A DNA stretch of 25,986 nt from NCBI GenBank assembly GCA_050297855.1, contig JBNKTC010000016.1, positions 1 through 25,986 on the forward strand. Direction: 5' to 3'. The translations under genes were made by a program, and so were the position numbers. Every line of letters starts with the position of its first letter. Within the stretch, counting starts at the first letter, position 1. The notes under the pieces were generated by a model, which saw only the letters and a list, made by a program, of their open reading frames with translations, ran no database searches and was not told the origin of the DNA. This stretch comes from SZUA-545 sp050297855. Lineage in GTDB: Bacteria; Campylobacterota; Campylobacteria; Campylobacterales; SZUA-545. Shown here in pieces: positions 14,771 to 23,921 of the stretch.

Positions 14771-15667
14771 ATGAAAGAGATCGCCATCATCGGCCCCACG
14801 GCAAGCGGGAAAAGCGCCCTTGCCATTACCGTCGCCAAACAGTTCAATGCCCATATCCTCTCCCTTGATTCCCTGGCTATCTATAAGCATATCGATATCA
14901 TCTCCGCCAAACCGACACAGGCCGAGATGGAGGGTATCCTTCATTTCGGCATCGACCTGATCGATCCGGATGAGGAGTTCAGTGCGGCGGATTTTGTGCA
15001 GCTGTATGAATCGACCCGTTTGCGATCCCTCGCCGACGGAAAGAACCTGGTCATCGTAGGCGGCAGCAGCTTCTATCTCAAAACCATCCTGGACGGCCTT
15101 TCGGGTGAACCCGACTACACCGCTGCCACACGCGACCGGGTCAACGAGCTGCTGCACGATCTCCCCGCAGCCCACTCCCTGCTGGAGCGCATCGACTCCG
15201 AGACCGCGTCCAAAATCGAGGTCAACGACCGCTACCGTATGGAGAAGGCCCTGCTGATCTATATCCAGACCGGCCTTGCACCGACTGCCTACCGCCGACA
15301 GCACCGGCGTGAAGGCTCCGCCAATACCATCCGCCTTTTTGAGATCGATACGGAGAGGGCGGTGCTGCGCGAACGGATCAAGGCCCGTACACAGATGATG
15401 CTGGATGCCGGAGCCATCGACGAGTGCGCCTGGCTCGAACGGCGCTATGGCCGGGCCCCGAAATCGATGGGGAGCATCGGGGTCAAGGAGATACTGGAGT
15501 ATTTTGACGGGAAGTATTCCAAAAAGGAGACAGCCGAGCGGATCGCTACCCACACCGCCCAGTTTGCCAAACGCCAGGGGACATTCAACCGGCACCAGTT
15601 TGACAATGTATGCCGTCTGCCCGCGGGAGAACTGCTGGAAGCGATCAAAGGATTTATGAGCGCCTGA
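14771..15667 (+). CDS. miaA: tRNA dimethylallyltransferase
   Basis: MiaA adds the dimethylallyl group to N6 of adenosine 37 in tRNAs that read UNN codons. The 298-residue product begins with the P-loop GPTASGKS (8-15). The substrate motif DSLAIYKHIDIISAKPT follows and differs from the common DSMQVYRGMDIGTAKPT. Further on are VGGSSFYLKTILDGL and, near the C-terminus, KEILEYFDGKYSKKE and FAKRQGTFNRHQF. Length is normal. There is no ribosome binding site before the ATG, and a -10 box ends six bases upstream, so translation is probably leaderless. The gene ends two bases from the convergent pflA stop. Confidence 0.94.
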   Translation: MKEIAIIGPTASGKSALAITVAKQFNAHILSLDSLAIYKHIDIISAKPTQAEMEGILHFGIDLIDPDEEFSAADFVQLYESTRLRSLADGKNLVIVGGSSFYLKTILDGLSGEPDYTAATRDRVNELLHDLPAAHSLLERIDSETASKIEVNDRYRMEKALLIYIQTGLAPTAYRRQHRREGSANTIRLFEIDTERAVLRERIKARTQMMLDAGAIDECAWLERRYGRAPKSMGSIGVKEILEYFDGKYSKKETAERIATHTAQFAKRQGTFNRHQFDNVCRLPAGELLEAIKGFMSA

Positions 15668-15669
15668 TC

Positions 15670-18021
15670 CTACTTCTCCAGGATATCCACTGCATCCTTG
15701 CACAGACGGCTGAAACGGTCATCGCCGCCAAGTCCTACACAGCGTTTGAGCACCGATTTGGACGTGTCGAACATCCCCAGCTGGTCCAGGTAGGATGAGA
15801 GGGTGTAAAGCCCCCTTGCGCGGTCCGGAGTGCTCAGCTCATCCTGCAGCATCTTCTGCAAGACCAGTACCGCATCACGGTATCGCCCCAGCTTAGCCAG
15901 GGTATCGGCATGGGTCGTCTCGATCCACGGTGTGTATGTCCGAATACCGCTCTGCTTCTGGTACGTATAGAGGCGGTCGGTATACTGCAGCGTCTTGGCA
16001 AGCTCCTGCAGCTTGATCGCCGCCTTGATCCCCTTCTCGTATATCTCCGCACGGTTCGGCGCATCGGGATAGATATCCAGTATCCGGTCCACCGTCTCCA
16101 GCACCTTGGTATACATCTTCTCCACCATCCGGGCATTCAGGATCTTCATGTAGCGTTCCATGGAGACTTTCTTGCCGTAGAGGTCCATCGCCTTCAGATA
16201 ATCTTCGGCGAACTGCGCTACCCGGTTGGTCTCACTGATACGGTCATAGACGTCGATCTTTTTGCCGATCCACTCGATCGTAAAGTGACCGCTGGCCGCA
16301 TCGATATTTTTATCGCAGATATCCAGTGCAAGTTTGTACTCAAACGTATCGTAGAGGCAGGCATAGATCTTCTCGTCATAGATCGAGTCGATGCTGACGT
16401 CGTAGTTCTTGTACAAAAAGACCACATCCTCGCAGCGTTTGTTGATCAGGTAGTAGAAGAACATATCATTGACGATCTTGGCCGACTCGATGTCGATATC
16501 GGGGAACTGTTTCTCATCCAGCTGTGTGAACTGCCCCAGCTTATCCTTGATCTCATCGTAGCGGTGCTGGTCGGCCAGCAGCATCACCTTCTCGTGGAAC
16601 GCCTTTTCCCCGATCTCGCCGTCCCCGTACTTGTTGATCATCGAATCGTAGCTGGCCAGTTTGGCCGTGACATTGTCGTCGCTCAGGCTAAAGAAGAGCT
16701 GGTCATACTCCCGTTTCACCTCCTCCAGGTTCGCTTCGTAGGGGAACTGCTTCATATACTGTTCATAGCGCGCCTTGGCTTCGTCGACGCTTCCCGCTTT
16801 GGCATGCCAGCGGGCCGTATTGAGCAGCACCTGTTTAAACTCCGGGTGGTTTTTATCCAGTTTAAAAAGGACCCGGTCCCCTATCCCGGCGGCGAGGGAG
16901 AACTCCGAGAAACTGGAAACATACAGCGCCAGCTCGTACCCTTTCATCACATCTTTGACAAAGAAGTCGGGGTTGCTGCGGAATATCTTTTTGTAATAGG
17001 TCATCCCCTCCTCCACCTTGGATGCCGGGATCAGCATCTCCGCCAGCTTGGAGGCGGCAATAGAGGCGATATCGATATCGCTCGTGTTTTTGAGCACCTT
17101 CAGGTAGAGTTCGGATGCCTTTTCGAACTTGGTGTTGCTCTTGTAGCGGTCGGCTTTATAGATCATCGCCATCTGGGCGTAGATGCTCTTGGAGTAGTCG
17201 TTGATGAGCACATCGATAAAGTAGCTGGCATCCTTCGTATACCCCAGGTCGATGTTGGCCTTAGCCACCAGCAGCATCACCTCGGGCAGGTCTTTATGGG
17301 ACGTGTAGGTATCGGCCCAGAGTTTCCCGATATCGAGTATCTTGTGCTCATTCCCCCTGCCGAGCGCCAGTGTCCTAAGCTTGTAGAGCAGAAGTTCCGG
17401 CAGGAAAAGTGACTCTTTGGAGTACTCGATCGCCGCATCCACGGCATTAAGTACATCCTGGTTCTTCCCCTGGTCAAAGAGCCGTTTGACCTTCAAAAAG
17501 GCTTCGACCTCCTCTTTGCGCTGGGCGTCCTGAAGCGGCTTTTTGTCAATATCGAGGGAGCCGACGTGAAGCGGAAGCTCGGGTTCGATCGTAATGGGGA
17601 AGTTGAGCCCCTTGACCCCCTGGGACATGATGAAGGGCAGCTTCTCCTCATAGCCGATAAAGAGCCATTTTTTTGTCTTCAGAACAGCATCGGTGGTGTG
17701 AACCTCCTTGATCGGCTTTAAAAATGAGCGGTATTTCGGGGTGACGACGATATACATGTCGTTATCCTCGATCACGGGCTCGATAACAAAAAACTTGTTG
17801 CTGGTACTGTGGGGATAGGTTAACGGGATATTCTTGAACTTGCAGATATAACGGTCTTTGGGGTTCTTCGGGCTGGCAGTATTGATACAGTTGAAGGCTT
17901 CGGTATGCTCCATAGTCAAAACGGAGTAGGTATTGGAATCGGACATGCCCGATGCGACGTTGATTTCAACACTAAAAAGCGTTATAAAAGAGAGAAAAAA
18001 AACTAAGAAGAGTCTTGTCAT
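15670..18021 (-). CDS. pflA: Paralysed-flagella protein PflA (periplasmic TPR-rich motor scaffold)
   Basis: This 783-residue protein begins with a signal-peptide-like segment (MTRLFLVFFLSFITLFSVEI). An N-terminal beta-rich part has two cysteines (45 and 60), and from about 190 to the end there are many degenerate helical TPR/SEL-type repeats, as in LAKLGRYRDAVLVLQKML. Length and architecture match PflA, which with PflB builds the periplasmic scaffold for stator units in the wide Campylobacterota flagellar motor. pflA lies next to nuoN in Helicobacter pylori and Campylobacter jejuni, as here, which supports the call. nuoN ends 44 bases upstream; a hairpin in that gap covers the pflA ribosome binding site. 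The product is likely exported to the periplasm. Confidence 0.85.
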   Translation of the reverse strand: MTRLFLVFFLSFITLFSVEINVASGMSDSNTYSVLTMEHTEAFNCINTASPKNPKDRYICKFKNIPLTYPHSTSNKFFVIEPVIEDNDMYIVVTPKYRSFLKPIKEVHTTDAVLKTKKWLFIGYEEKLPFIMSQGVKGLNFPITIEPELPLHVGSLDIDKKPLQDAQRKEEVEAFLKVKRLFDQGKNQDVLNAVDAAIEYSKESLFLPELLLYKLRTLALGRGNEHKILDIGKLWADTYTSHKDLPEVMLLVAKANIDLGYTKDASYFIDVLINDYSKSIYAQMAMIYKADRYKSNTKFEKASELYLKVLKNTSDIDIASIAASKLAEMLIPASKVEEGMTYYKKIFRSNPDFFVKDVMKGYELALYVSSFSEFSLAAGIGDRVLFKLDKNHPEFKQVLLNTARWHAKAGSVDEAKARYEQYMKQFPYEANLEEVKREYDQLFFSLSDDNVTAKLASYDSMINKYGDGEIGEKAFHEKVMLLADQHRYDEIKDKLGQFTQLDEKQFPDIDIESAKIVNDMFFYYLINKRCEDVVFLYKNYDVSIDSIYDEKIYACLYDTFEYKLALDICDKNIDAASGHFTIEWIGKKIDVYDRISETNRVAQFAEDYLKAMDLYGKKVSMERYMKILNARMVEKMYTKVLETVDRILDIYPDAPNRAEIYEKGIKAAIKLQELAKTLQYTDRLYTYQKQSGIRTYTPWIETTHADTLAKLGRYRDAVLVLQKMLQDELSTPDRARGLYTLSSYLDQLGMFDTSKSVLKRCVGLGGDDRFSRLCKDAVDILEK

Positions 18022-18048
18022 AATCCACGCCTTTTCAGGCGTAGATTA
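18021..18048 (-). promoter_or_regulatory. Hairpin covering the pflA ribosome binding site
   Basis: TAATC-C-ACGCC (18021-18031) and GGCGT-A-GATTA (18038-18048) form an 11-position stem with one mismatch and a 6-base loop. On the minus strand the 3' arm holds the weak pflA ribosome binding site (GGCGTGGATT) and reaches the first base of the ATG. No T tract follows, so it looks like a translational or mRNA-processing element more than a terminator. Confidence 0.45.
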
Positions 18049-18065
18049 TAACACAGAAGTTTTTA

Positions 18066-19547
18066 TTAAAAACCACTGGCCACAACGTGGTCTTGGATGA
18101 ACCCGAGAAGCGGTTCGATCGTTACGATGGAGGCGATGACAAACAGCGCTGCAATCGTCAGGATCAGTTTGAGCGGGAACGTACCGTTGGTATAGTAGAT
18201 CGTCCCGTCATTCTGGCTTGGGTCTTTTAGGAACATGAAGACGATAAGCTTCAGGTAGTAGTAGACCGCAATGGCACTGTTAAGGGCCATGATAAGCGCC
18301 AGGTAGAGGTGATCACTGTTGATCGCCGCACTGATCATATAGAGTTTACCCCAGTAGACCGCAAAGGGCGGTACACCGGCCAGGGATAGCATAAACATCC
18401 CCATCATCACCGCGCTGATCGGTGCGATCTTGACCATACCGGCAAACTTCGTATACGGGTGGTCATAGCGGATATCGTACTGCTTACTCGGATGTCTGGA
18501 GATCCAGAGCATCGCGAAGGCACCCAGGTTTGTAAACATAAACAGCGCCCAGTAAAGGAACATCCCCACGTGCGCCTGGGTCGTACCCATCAGGATCGCG
18601 GTCATAACAAAACCGGCGTGGGAAACGGAGCTGTATGCCAGCATACGCTTCACACCGTCCTGGACCAGGGCCAGGATGTTACCGATCGTCATAGTCGCAA
18701 CGGCCGCTACCCACAGAAGCATCTGGACCACACCGTGATCCGCCATCGCCAGGAAGTCAAAGAGTCGAAGCGCAACGACAAAACCGGCGATCTTTGGTAC
18801 GATGGACATATATCCGGCCATCGGTGCGGAAGCACCCTCATATACATCCGGTGTCCACGTATGGAACGGGACCATGGAGAGTTTAAAACCAAGTGCCACG
18901 ATCATAAACGTCGTTCCAAGCAGTACCAGGGCCAGGTGCTCGAAGTTGTTCGCTTCGAGAACGGACTTGATCGTACCGATCTCGATACTTCCTGTCACGC
19001 CGTAGAAGATCAGGGAACCGAAAGCGTACATACCTGCGGCGTAAGCACCCATCGTAAAGTACTTGAGTGCCGCTTCCAGGGACTTCTGTCGGTTGTGCAT
19101 CGCGATCAGCGCGTACATGGCCAGTGAACCTGTCTCCAGACCGATAAAGATCAGGATCAGGTTATCGGAACTGACCATAAACTGGAACCCTGCGACCATA
19201 AAGAGGAAGAAGGCGAAGTACTCGGCAAACTTAAACTCTTTAAAGCGGAAACCTGTCAGTGCCAGAGGGATAAAGAGGAGTGACCCCACCAGGATGATCA
19301 GCTGTGAAATAACGGCAATACCGTCTACCAGCATGACATCAAAGAACCCGCGGCCCGAGATATGGATATCGAGCAGCATATAGATTGCCGCCAGCAGGAA
19401 TGCACTGCTGACCGTTACGTAAAACTGTTTGTCAAGTTTTTTGACCAGGTCGATCAAAAGGATGAATACGGCACCGCCGAGCACCATGAGCATCGGCAGG
19501 ATCGTATTGAGGTTAAGGGCTTGTAGATCAAATACTACCGGTTCCAT
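18066..19547 (-). CDS. nuoN: NADH-quinone oxidoreductase subunit N
   Basis: NuoN is one of three antiporter-like proton-pumping subunits in the membrane arm of complex I. The 493-residue protein has about fourteen hydrophobic helices. The conserved Glu of the fifth helix lies in FIGLETGSLAMYALIA, and the broken-helix region KLSMVPFHTWTPDVYEGASA carries the conserved lysine. A second channel lysine is probably in YMSIVPKIAGFVVALR. Its ATG overlaps the nuoM stop in a TAATG junction. It is the last nuo gene; pflA follows. Confidence 0.96.
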   Translation of the reverse strand: MEPVVFDLQALNLNTILPMLMVLGGAVFILLIDLVKKLDKQFYVTVSSAFLLAAIYMLLDIHISGRGFFDVMLVDGIAVISQLIILVGSLLFIPLALTGFRFKEFKFAEYFAFFLFMVAGFQFMVSSDNLILIFIGLETGSLAMYALIAMHNRQKSLEAALKYFTMGAYAAGMYAFGSLIFYGVTGSIEIGTIKSVLEANNFEHLALVLLGTTFMIVALGFKLSMVPFHTWTPDVYEGASAPMAGYMSIVPKIAGFVVALRLFDFLAMADHGVVQMLLWVAAVATMTIGNILALVQDGVKRMLAYSSVSHAGFVMTAILMGTTQAHVGMFLYWALFMFTNLGAFAMLWISRHPSKQYDIRYDHPYTKFAGMVKIAPISAVMMGMFMLSLAGVPPFAVYWGKLYMISAAINSDHLYLALIMALNSAIAVYYYLKLIVFMFLKDPSQNDGTIYYTNGTFPLKLILTIAALFVIASIVTIEPLLGFIQDHVVASGF

Positions 19548-21190
19548 TATTTGCCCCCCTTAAAGATTGTGTTGTACTCGTAGAGACGCGCCATTGTCGC
19601 TTTGTGATCCACTACGGACTGTTCGATTTTCTGAATATCGGTCGGCTTGATGTGCTGTGTCATCCCTTCGGGAGCGTTTTTGTACATCATCAGCGCGCGT
19701 TCGTTGCTCTCTAGGCTGTTTTTCGCCTTGTAGAACATGAAGTTGACCAGTTCACCGGACGCTTTGTTGATCGGCTCCAGGATCGGTTTGGGATAGATAC
19801 CCAGGACCAGGACCAGTGCCGTCAGCGGTACCAGTGCCGCCATCTCGTTAGGCAGCAGGTCTTTCAGGCCTTTGTTCTTCTCGTTGGATACGACACCGAA
19901 GAAAGACTCTCGGTAGAGGTTCAGCATATAGATGGCTCCCAGGATGATCGTCGTACCGGCGATACCGGCCATGATCGGATCGACTTTAAAGAAGCCGACC
20001 AGGGAGAGGACCTCCCCGACAAAGCCCATCGTGAGCGGAAGACCCACTGAACCCATCAGCATGATCCCGAAGATAACGGCGTAGCGCGGCATCACCGTCG
20101 CCAGACCGCCGAACTCGCTCATAAGCTTCGTATGGCGTCGGTCGTAGATGACACCGACGAGCATAAACAGCGCACCCGAGATGATCCCGTGGGAGAGCAT
20201 CAGGAAGACAGACCCGCCGATACCCTCAGAGTTAAGGGCGAATGTACCCAGGACCACCACACCCATGTGGGAGATGGAGCTGTAGGCGATGACCTGCTTC
20301 ATATCTTCCTGTGCGAATGCCACCATCGCCGTGTAGACGATCATGATAATGGCGATAATCGCCATCGGGATCATCAGGTAAACGGATGCATCCGGGAAGA
20401 TCGGCAGGGAGAAACGGATGAAACCGTACGTACCCATTTTAAGAAGGACAGCCGCCAGGATAACCGAACCGATTGTCGGAGCCATACCGTGGGCATAGGG
20501 AAGCCATGTATGGAACGGGAACATCGGGACCTTGACAGCAAAACCGATCGCCAGGGCGATAAAGAGCCAGATCTGAAGATCAAGCGGCATCTGAAGCAGG
20601 TGCCAGTCTGTGATCGCGAAGCTCCATCGGCCTGTCGCCTGGTGGAAGAGGTATGCGATATAGAGCATACCGATCAGCATGATCAGGGAACCGGCAAACG
20701 TATAGAGGAAGAACTTCACAGCAGCGTAGATACGCTGGCCGGAACCCCAGGCACCGATGATATAGAGCATCGGGACAAGGGAGAGTTCCCAGAATACGTA
20801 GAAGATCACCGCATCAAGCGCGACAAAGACACCCACCATCGTCATCTCGAGGATAAGGAGGGAGGCCAGCAGGTTTTTAAGGTTACGCTCTTCGGTCAGG
20901 CCGATGATCGAGATCATCGTCATAAACGTCGTCATGATGACGATAAAGAGTGAAAAGCCGTCAATACCCAGGTAGTAGCTGATCCCGAAACTCTCGATGA
21001 GTGGGATCTGCTCGACAAACTGCATACCGCTTGCCGCCATATCGAAATTGCTCCACAGAAGAAGGGAGACAAGAAATTCGATGGCTGTTACACTGATAGC
21101 ATATGTCTTAATGCTCTGATTGCTGATAAGCAACCCGAACACTGCAGCAACTGCCGGGAAAAATATTAAAAAAGAAAGAATATGATCCAT
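19547..21190 (-). CDS. nuoM: NADH-quinone oxidoreductase subunit M
   Basis: NuoM is an antiporter-like proton-pumping subunit of complex I. The 547-residue membrane protein shows the key Glu in FYVFWELSLVPMLYIIGAWG, and KVPMFPFHTWLPYAHGMAPT with the conserved Lys. AVLLKMGTYGFIRF follows. The C-terminal tail (about 490-547) is a charged, soluble extension longer than in E. coli NuoM (509 residues). The ribosome binding site AAGGAG overlaps the nuoL stop codon, nine bases separating the two genes, so translation is probably coupled. Confidence 0.96.
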   Translation of the reverse strand: MDHILSFLIFFPAVAAVFGLLISNQSIKTYAISVTAIEFLVSLLLWSNFDMAASGMQFVEQIPLIESFGISYYLGIDGFSLFIVIMTTFMTMISIIGLTEERNLKNLLASLLILEMTMVGVFVALDAVIFYVFWELSLVPMLYIIGAWGSGQRIYAAVKFFLYTFAGSLIMLIGMLYIAYLFHQATGRWSFAITDWHLLQMPLDLQIWLFIALAIGFAVKVPMFPFHTWLPYAHGMAPTIGSVILAAVLLKMGTYGFIRFSLPIFPDASVYLMIPMAIIAIIMIVYTAMVAFAQEDMKQVIAYSSISHMGVVVLGTFALNSEGIGGSVFLMLSHGIISGALFMLVGVIYDRRHTKLMSEFGGLATVMPRYAVIFGIMLMGSVGLPLTMGFVGEVLSLVGFFKVDPIMAGIAGTTIILGAIYMLNLYRESFFGVVSNEKNKGLKDLLPNEMAALVPLTALVLVLGIYPKPILEPINKASGELVNFMFYKAKNSLESNERALMMYKNAPEGMTQHIKPTDIQKIEQSVVDHKATMARLYEYNTIFKGGK

Positions 21191-21199
21191 CAGTGCTCC

Positions 21200-23071
21200 T
21201 TAGTTTACAAACATTGTTAATACAAGTGCCAGGACCAGCACAAGAACAAAACCGAACGTCATCAGACGCAGCATAGTCGACAGGTTACCCGTATGCATAC
21301 CGCGGGATGTCTCACCCAGCTTGTAGATCGTACGGGCGATCAGGTCGACGATAGCATCCACGATGCGTTGATCGATGGATTTCCATGCAAAGTGTGAAAG
21401 CTTCGTATACGGCTGCGTAATACATTTCTCGTACAGTGCCGGAATATAGTACTGGTTGATCAGCAGTTTATAAAGGAAGTTCGATTCGATCTTCTCGTCA
21501 AACCCTTCTGTCTTCGTGTACTTGTAATACGCATACGCAATCGCCAGACCGACAAAGATCTGTGTTCCGAATACCATGGTCCAGAATACCGCCGGGGAGT
21601 GGACGTGATACTCCGTAGCCGGAAGCATCGCCGTCACCATCGCCACATAGCTGCCTTTGAAGGCAAAACCGGCGATAACTGCCAGGATGGCCAGCGGGCT
21701 CATGGCGATCAGCATATATTTATACGCTTCATGCGGGTGGAAGCCGAGGGCTTTGTAGCGTTCAGGACCGTGGAAGACCAGGGCGACCAGACGGAAAGAG
21801 TAGAACGCCGTCAGACCCGCTGTCACCAGAAGGACCGTATACAGGATGTAGTGGTGTTCGACAAAAGCGACTTCCAGGATCAGGTCTTTGGAGAAGAAAC
21901 CTGCCAGTGGATAGATACCCGCCAGGGCAACGGAAGCCAGGGTCATCATAATAAATGTCCCTTTCATCGCTTTTCTCAGACCACCCATTTTAAACGGATC
22001 GAGCTCATCGTCCATCGCGTGCATCACGTTACCCGCACCCAGGAAGAGAAGCGCTTTAAAGAACGCGTGTGTCATCAGGTGGAAAAGCGCCACCCAGTAG
22101 GCACCCAGACCCGCCGCTACGAACATGTAGCCGAGCTGGGAGAGTGTGGAGTAGGCGATGATCCGTTTCATATCACGGTTAACAAGGGCCATGGTCGCGG
22201 CAAACATGGCGACGAATGCACCAAGACTTGCGATAAAATACCCGACTTCCGGTACCGGAGCATACAGCGCGTTGGCACGTACGACGAGGTAAACCCCGGC
22301 CGTAACCATCGTCGCGGCGTGGATCAGCGCGGAGACCGGTGTCGGACCTTCCATCGCGTCGGCAAGCCATGTATGGAGCGGGAACTGGGCAGATTTACCC
22401 ATTGCACCCACAAACAGCAGGACCGTGATCCAGATCAGCATCGTAGAATCCAGTGCGGAGACGTTGGCGAATACTTCGTCATATTTGATCGTTCCGAGGT
22501 TCCAGTAGATCAGCGCGATACCCAGAAGCATCCCGAGGTCGGCGACACGGTTCATAATAAACGCTTCGTTGGCCGCCCAGCTGGCGCTTCGTTTGTGGTA
22601 CCAGAAACCTACCAGCAGGTAACTACAGACACCCACGCCTTCCCAACCGACGAAGAGTCCCAGGAAGTTGTCGCTCATGACGAGGAACATCATGGAGAAA
22701 ACGAACAGGGAGAGGTACGAGAAGAAACGGTTAAAGCCCGTATCGTGGCTCATATACCCGATGGAGTAGATGTGGACCATCGCCGAAACGATCGTTACAA
22801 CGGAGATCATAACCGCCGTCACCTGGTCGACCTGGAAGCCGAACGCTACGTTGAAGTTCCCGATGTTGATCCAGTCGAACATCGTAGCAGCAACAACATT
22901 CCCCGTTGTCATAACGGATGTCAGCAGTGTCAAAGATGCTACCATGGAGATAAGCAGCAGGATGGAAGGAACGAGTCCCGCCACCAGCATCTTATCCCGT
23001 GCGCCCAGCACTCCTGCAAACACAGAACCCGCCAGGGGAGCAAAAAGTGCAATATATAGTAAAGATTCCAT
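21200..23071 (-). CDS. nuoL: NADH-quinone oxidoreductase subunit L
   Basis: NuoL is the distal antiporter-like subunit of complex I, with the long lateral helix that clamps the membrane arm. The 623-residue protein shows the proton-channel motifs GWEGVGVCSYLLVGFWYHKR and KSAQFPLHTWLADAMEGPTP, with SALIHAATMVTAGVYLVVRA next. A long amphipathic region and a final hydrophobic helix are at the C-terminus. Length is close to E. coli NuoL (613). It lies 11 bases after nuoK. Confidence 0.97.
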   Translation of the reverse strand: MESLLYIALFAPLAGSVFAGVLGARDKMLVAGLVPSILLLISMVASLTLLTSVMTTGNVVAATMFDWINIGNFNVAFGFQVDQVTAVMISVVTIVSAMVHIYSIGYMSHDTGFNRFFSYLSLFVFSMMFLVMSDNFLGLFVGWEGVGVCSYLLVGFWYHKRSASWAANEAFIMNRVADLGMLLGIALIYWNLGTIKYDEVFANVSALDSTMLIWITVLLFVGAMGKSAQFPLHTWLADAMEGPTPVSALIHAATMVTAGVYLVVRANALYAPVPEVGYFIASLGAFVAMFAATMALVNRDMKRIIAYSTLSQLGYMFVAAGLGAYWVALFHLMTHAFFKALLFLGAGNVMHAMDDELDPFKMGGLRKAMKGTFIMMTLASVALAGIYPLAGFFSKDLILEVAFVEHHYILYTVLLVTAGLTAFYSFRLVALVFHGPERYKALGFHPHEAYKYMLIAMSPLAILAVIAGFAFKGSYVAMVTAMLPATEYHVHSPAVFWTMVFGTQIFVGLAIAYAYYKYTKTEGFDEKIESNFLYKLLINQYYIPALYEKCITQPYTKLSHFAWKSIDQRIVDAIVDLIARTIYKLGETSRGMHTGNLSTMLRLMTFGFVLVLVLALVLTMFVN

Positions 23072-23082
23072 TCTTCCCCCTC

Positions 23083-23385
23083 TTACCCGTGCATGTTCTG
23101 GATCACGTCCAGATCAACACTGTTTTTACGCTTGTAGAGCAGGATCAGAAGACCAAGGCCCACAGCGACTTCACTCGCGGCAATCGCGATGATAAAAAAT
23201 GCAAACATCTGACCGGACATATCGTTCAGATAATGCGACAGAGCGACAAACCCGATGTTCGTCGCATTAAGCAGGATCTCGGTGGAGAAGAAAAGAAGCA
23301 GCAGGTTCTTTCGTCTCATGACCCCGATCATCCCGATGACAAACAGGATCGCCGCAACGATCAGGTAGTGGTTAAGTGTGATCAT
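23083..23385 (-). CDS. nuoK: NADH-quinone oxidoreductase subunit K
   Basis: NuoK is a three-helix membrane subunit of complex I, homologous to MrpC. The 100-residue protein has the typical length. Conserved membrane glutamates are in FSTEILLNATNIGFVALS and in AIAASEVAVGLGLLILLY, where the E-channel passes. It overlaps the end of nuoJ by four bases (ATGA). Confidence 0.96.
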   Translation of the reverse strand: MITLNHYLIVAAILFVIGMIGVMRRKNLLLLFFSTEILLNATNIGFVALSHYLNDMSGQMFAFFIIAIAASEVAVGLGLLILLYKRKNSVDLDVIQNMHG

Positions 23386-23909
23386 GCAACATCCTTCTCG
23401 ACTGGAATATCCATCTTTTTACTCGCCATGACGATCCCCGCGATCATCGCGACCAGCAGCATGACAGCCGCCAGTTCAAACGGGATCAGGTACTTGGTAA
23501 AGAGGATGTACCCGACGTTCTCTGTATTACCTACGGCTTCGACCGGAGGGAAGAGCGACGTCACGTTGCCCGATACGATCGGAGCACCCAGGATGATCAC
23601 GATCAGCAGGGCACTGAGTCCGGAAAGGGCGAAAACCGCTTTGCCGCTGTGGGTGTTCTCCTTGACGACCTTGGTCGTATCGAAAAACATCATCCCGAAC
23701 GCATACATCGCCATAACGGCACCGCTGTATACGATCAACTGAATAACACCCAGGAACTCCGCCCCCAGCAGGAAGAAGAACCCGGAAATAAAGATCATCC
23801 CCGCCGCCAGTGCCGACAATGCATAAAGTGCATTGTTGGTCGTGACCGTGATGTAAAACATTACGATCGTCAGCGCGGAGAAGGTATAAAATGCAATTGC
23901 TTCAAACAT
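23382..23909 (-). CDS. nuoJ: NADH-quinone oxidoreductase subunit J
   Basis: NuoJ is a five-helix subunit of the complex I membrane arm next to the quinone site. The 175-residue protein has the conserved third-helix block FLGVIQLIVYSGAVMAMYAF, where a pi-bulge rotation occurs in the family. AAGGAGAGG precedes the ATG by a few bases. It starts 12 bases after nuoI and overlaps nuoK. Confidence 0.95.
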   Translation of the reverse strand: MFEAIAFYTFSALTIVMFYITVTTNNALYALSALAAGMIFISGFFFLLGAEFLGVIQLIVYSGAVMAMYAFGMMFFDTTKVVKENTHSGKAVFALSGLSALLIVIILGAPIVSGNVTSLFPPVEAVGNTENVGYILFTKYLIPFELAAVMLLVAMIAGIVMASKKMDIPVEKDVA

Positions 23910-23921
23910 ACGTTCCTCTCC

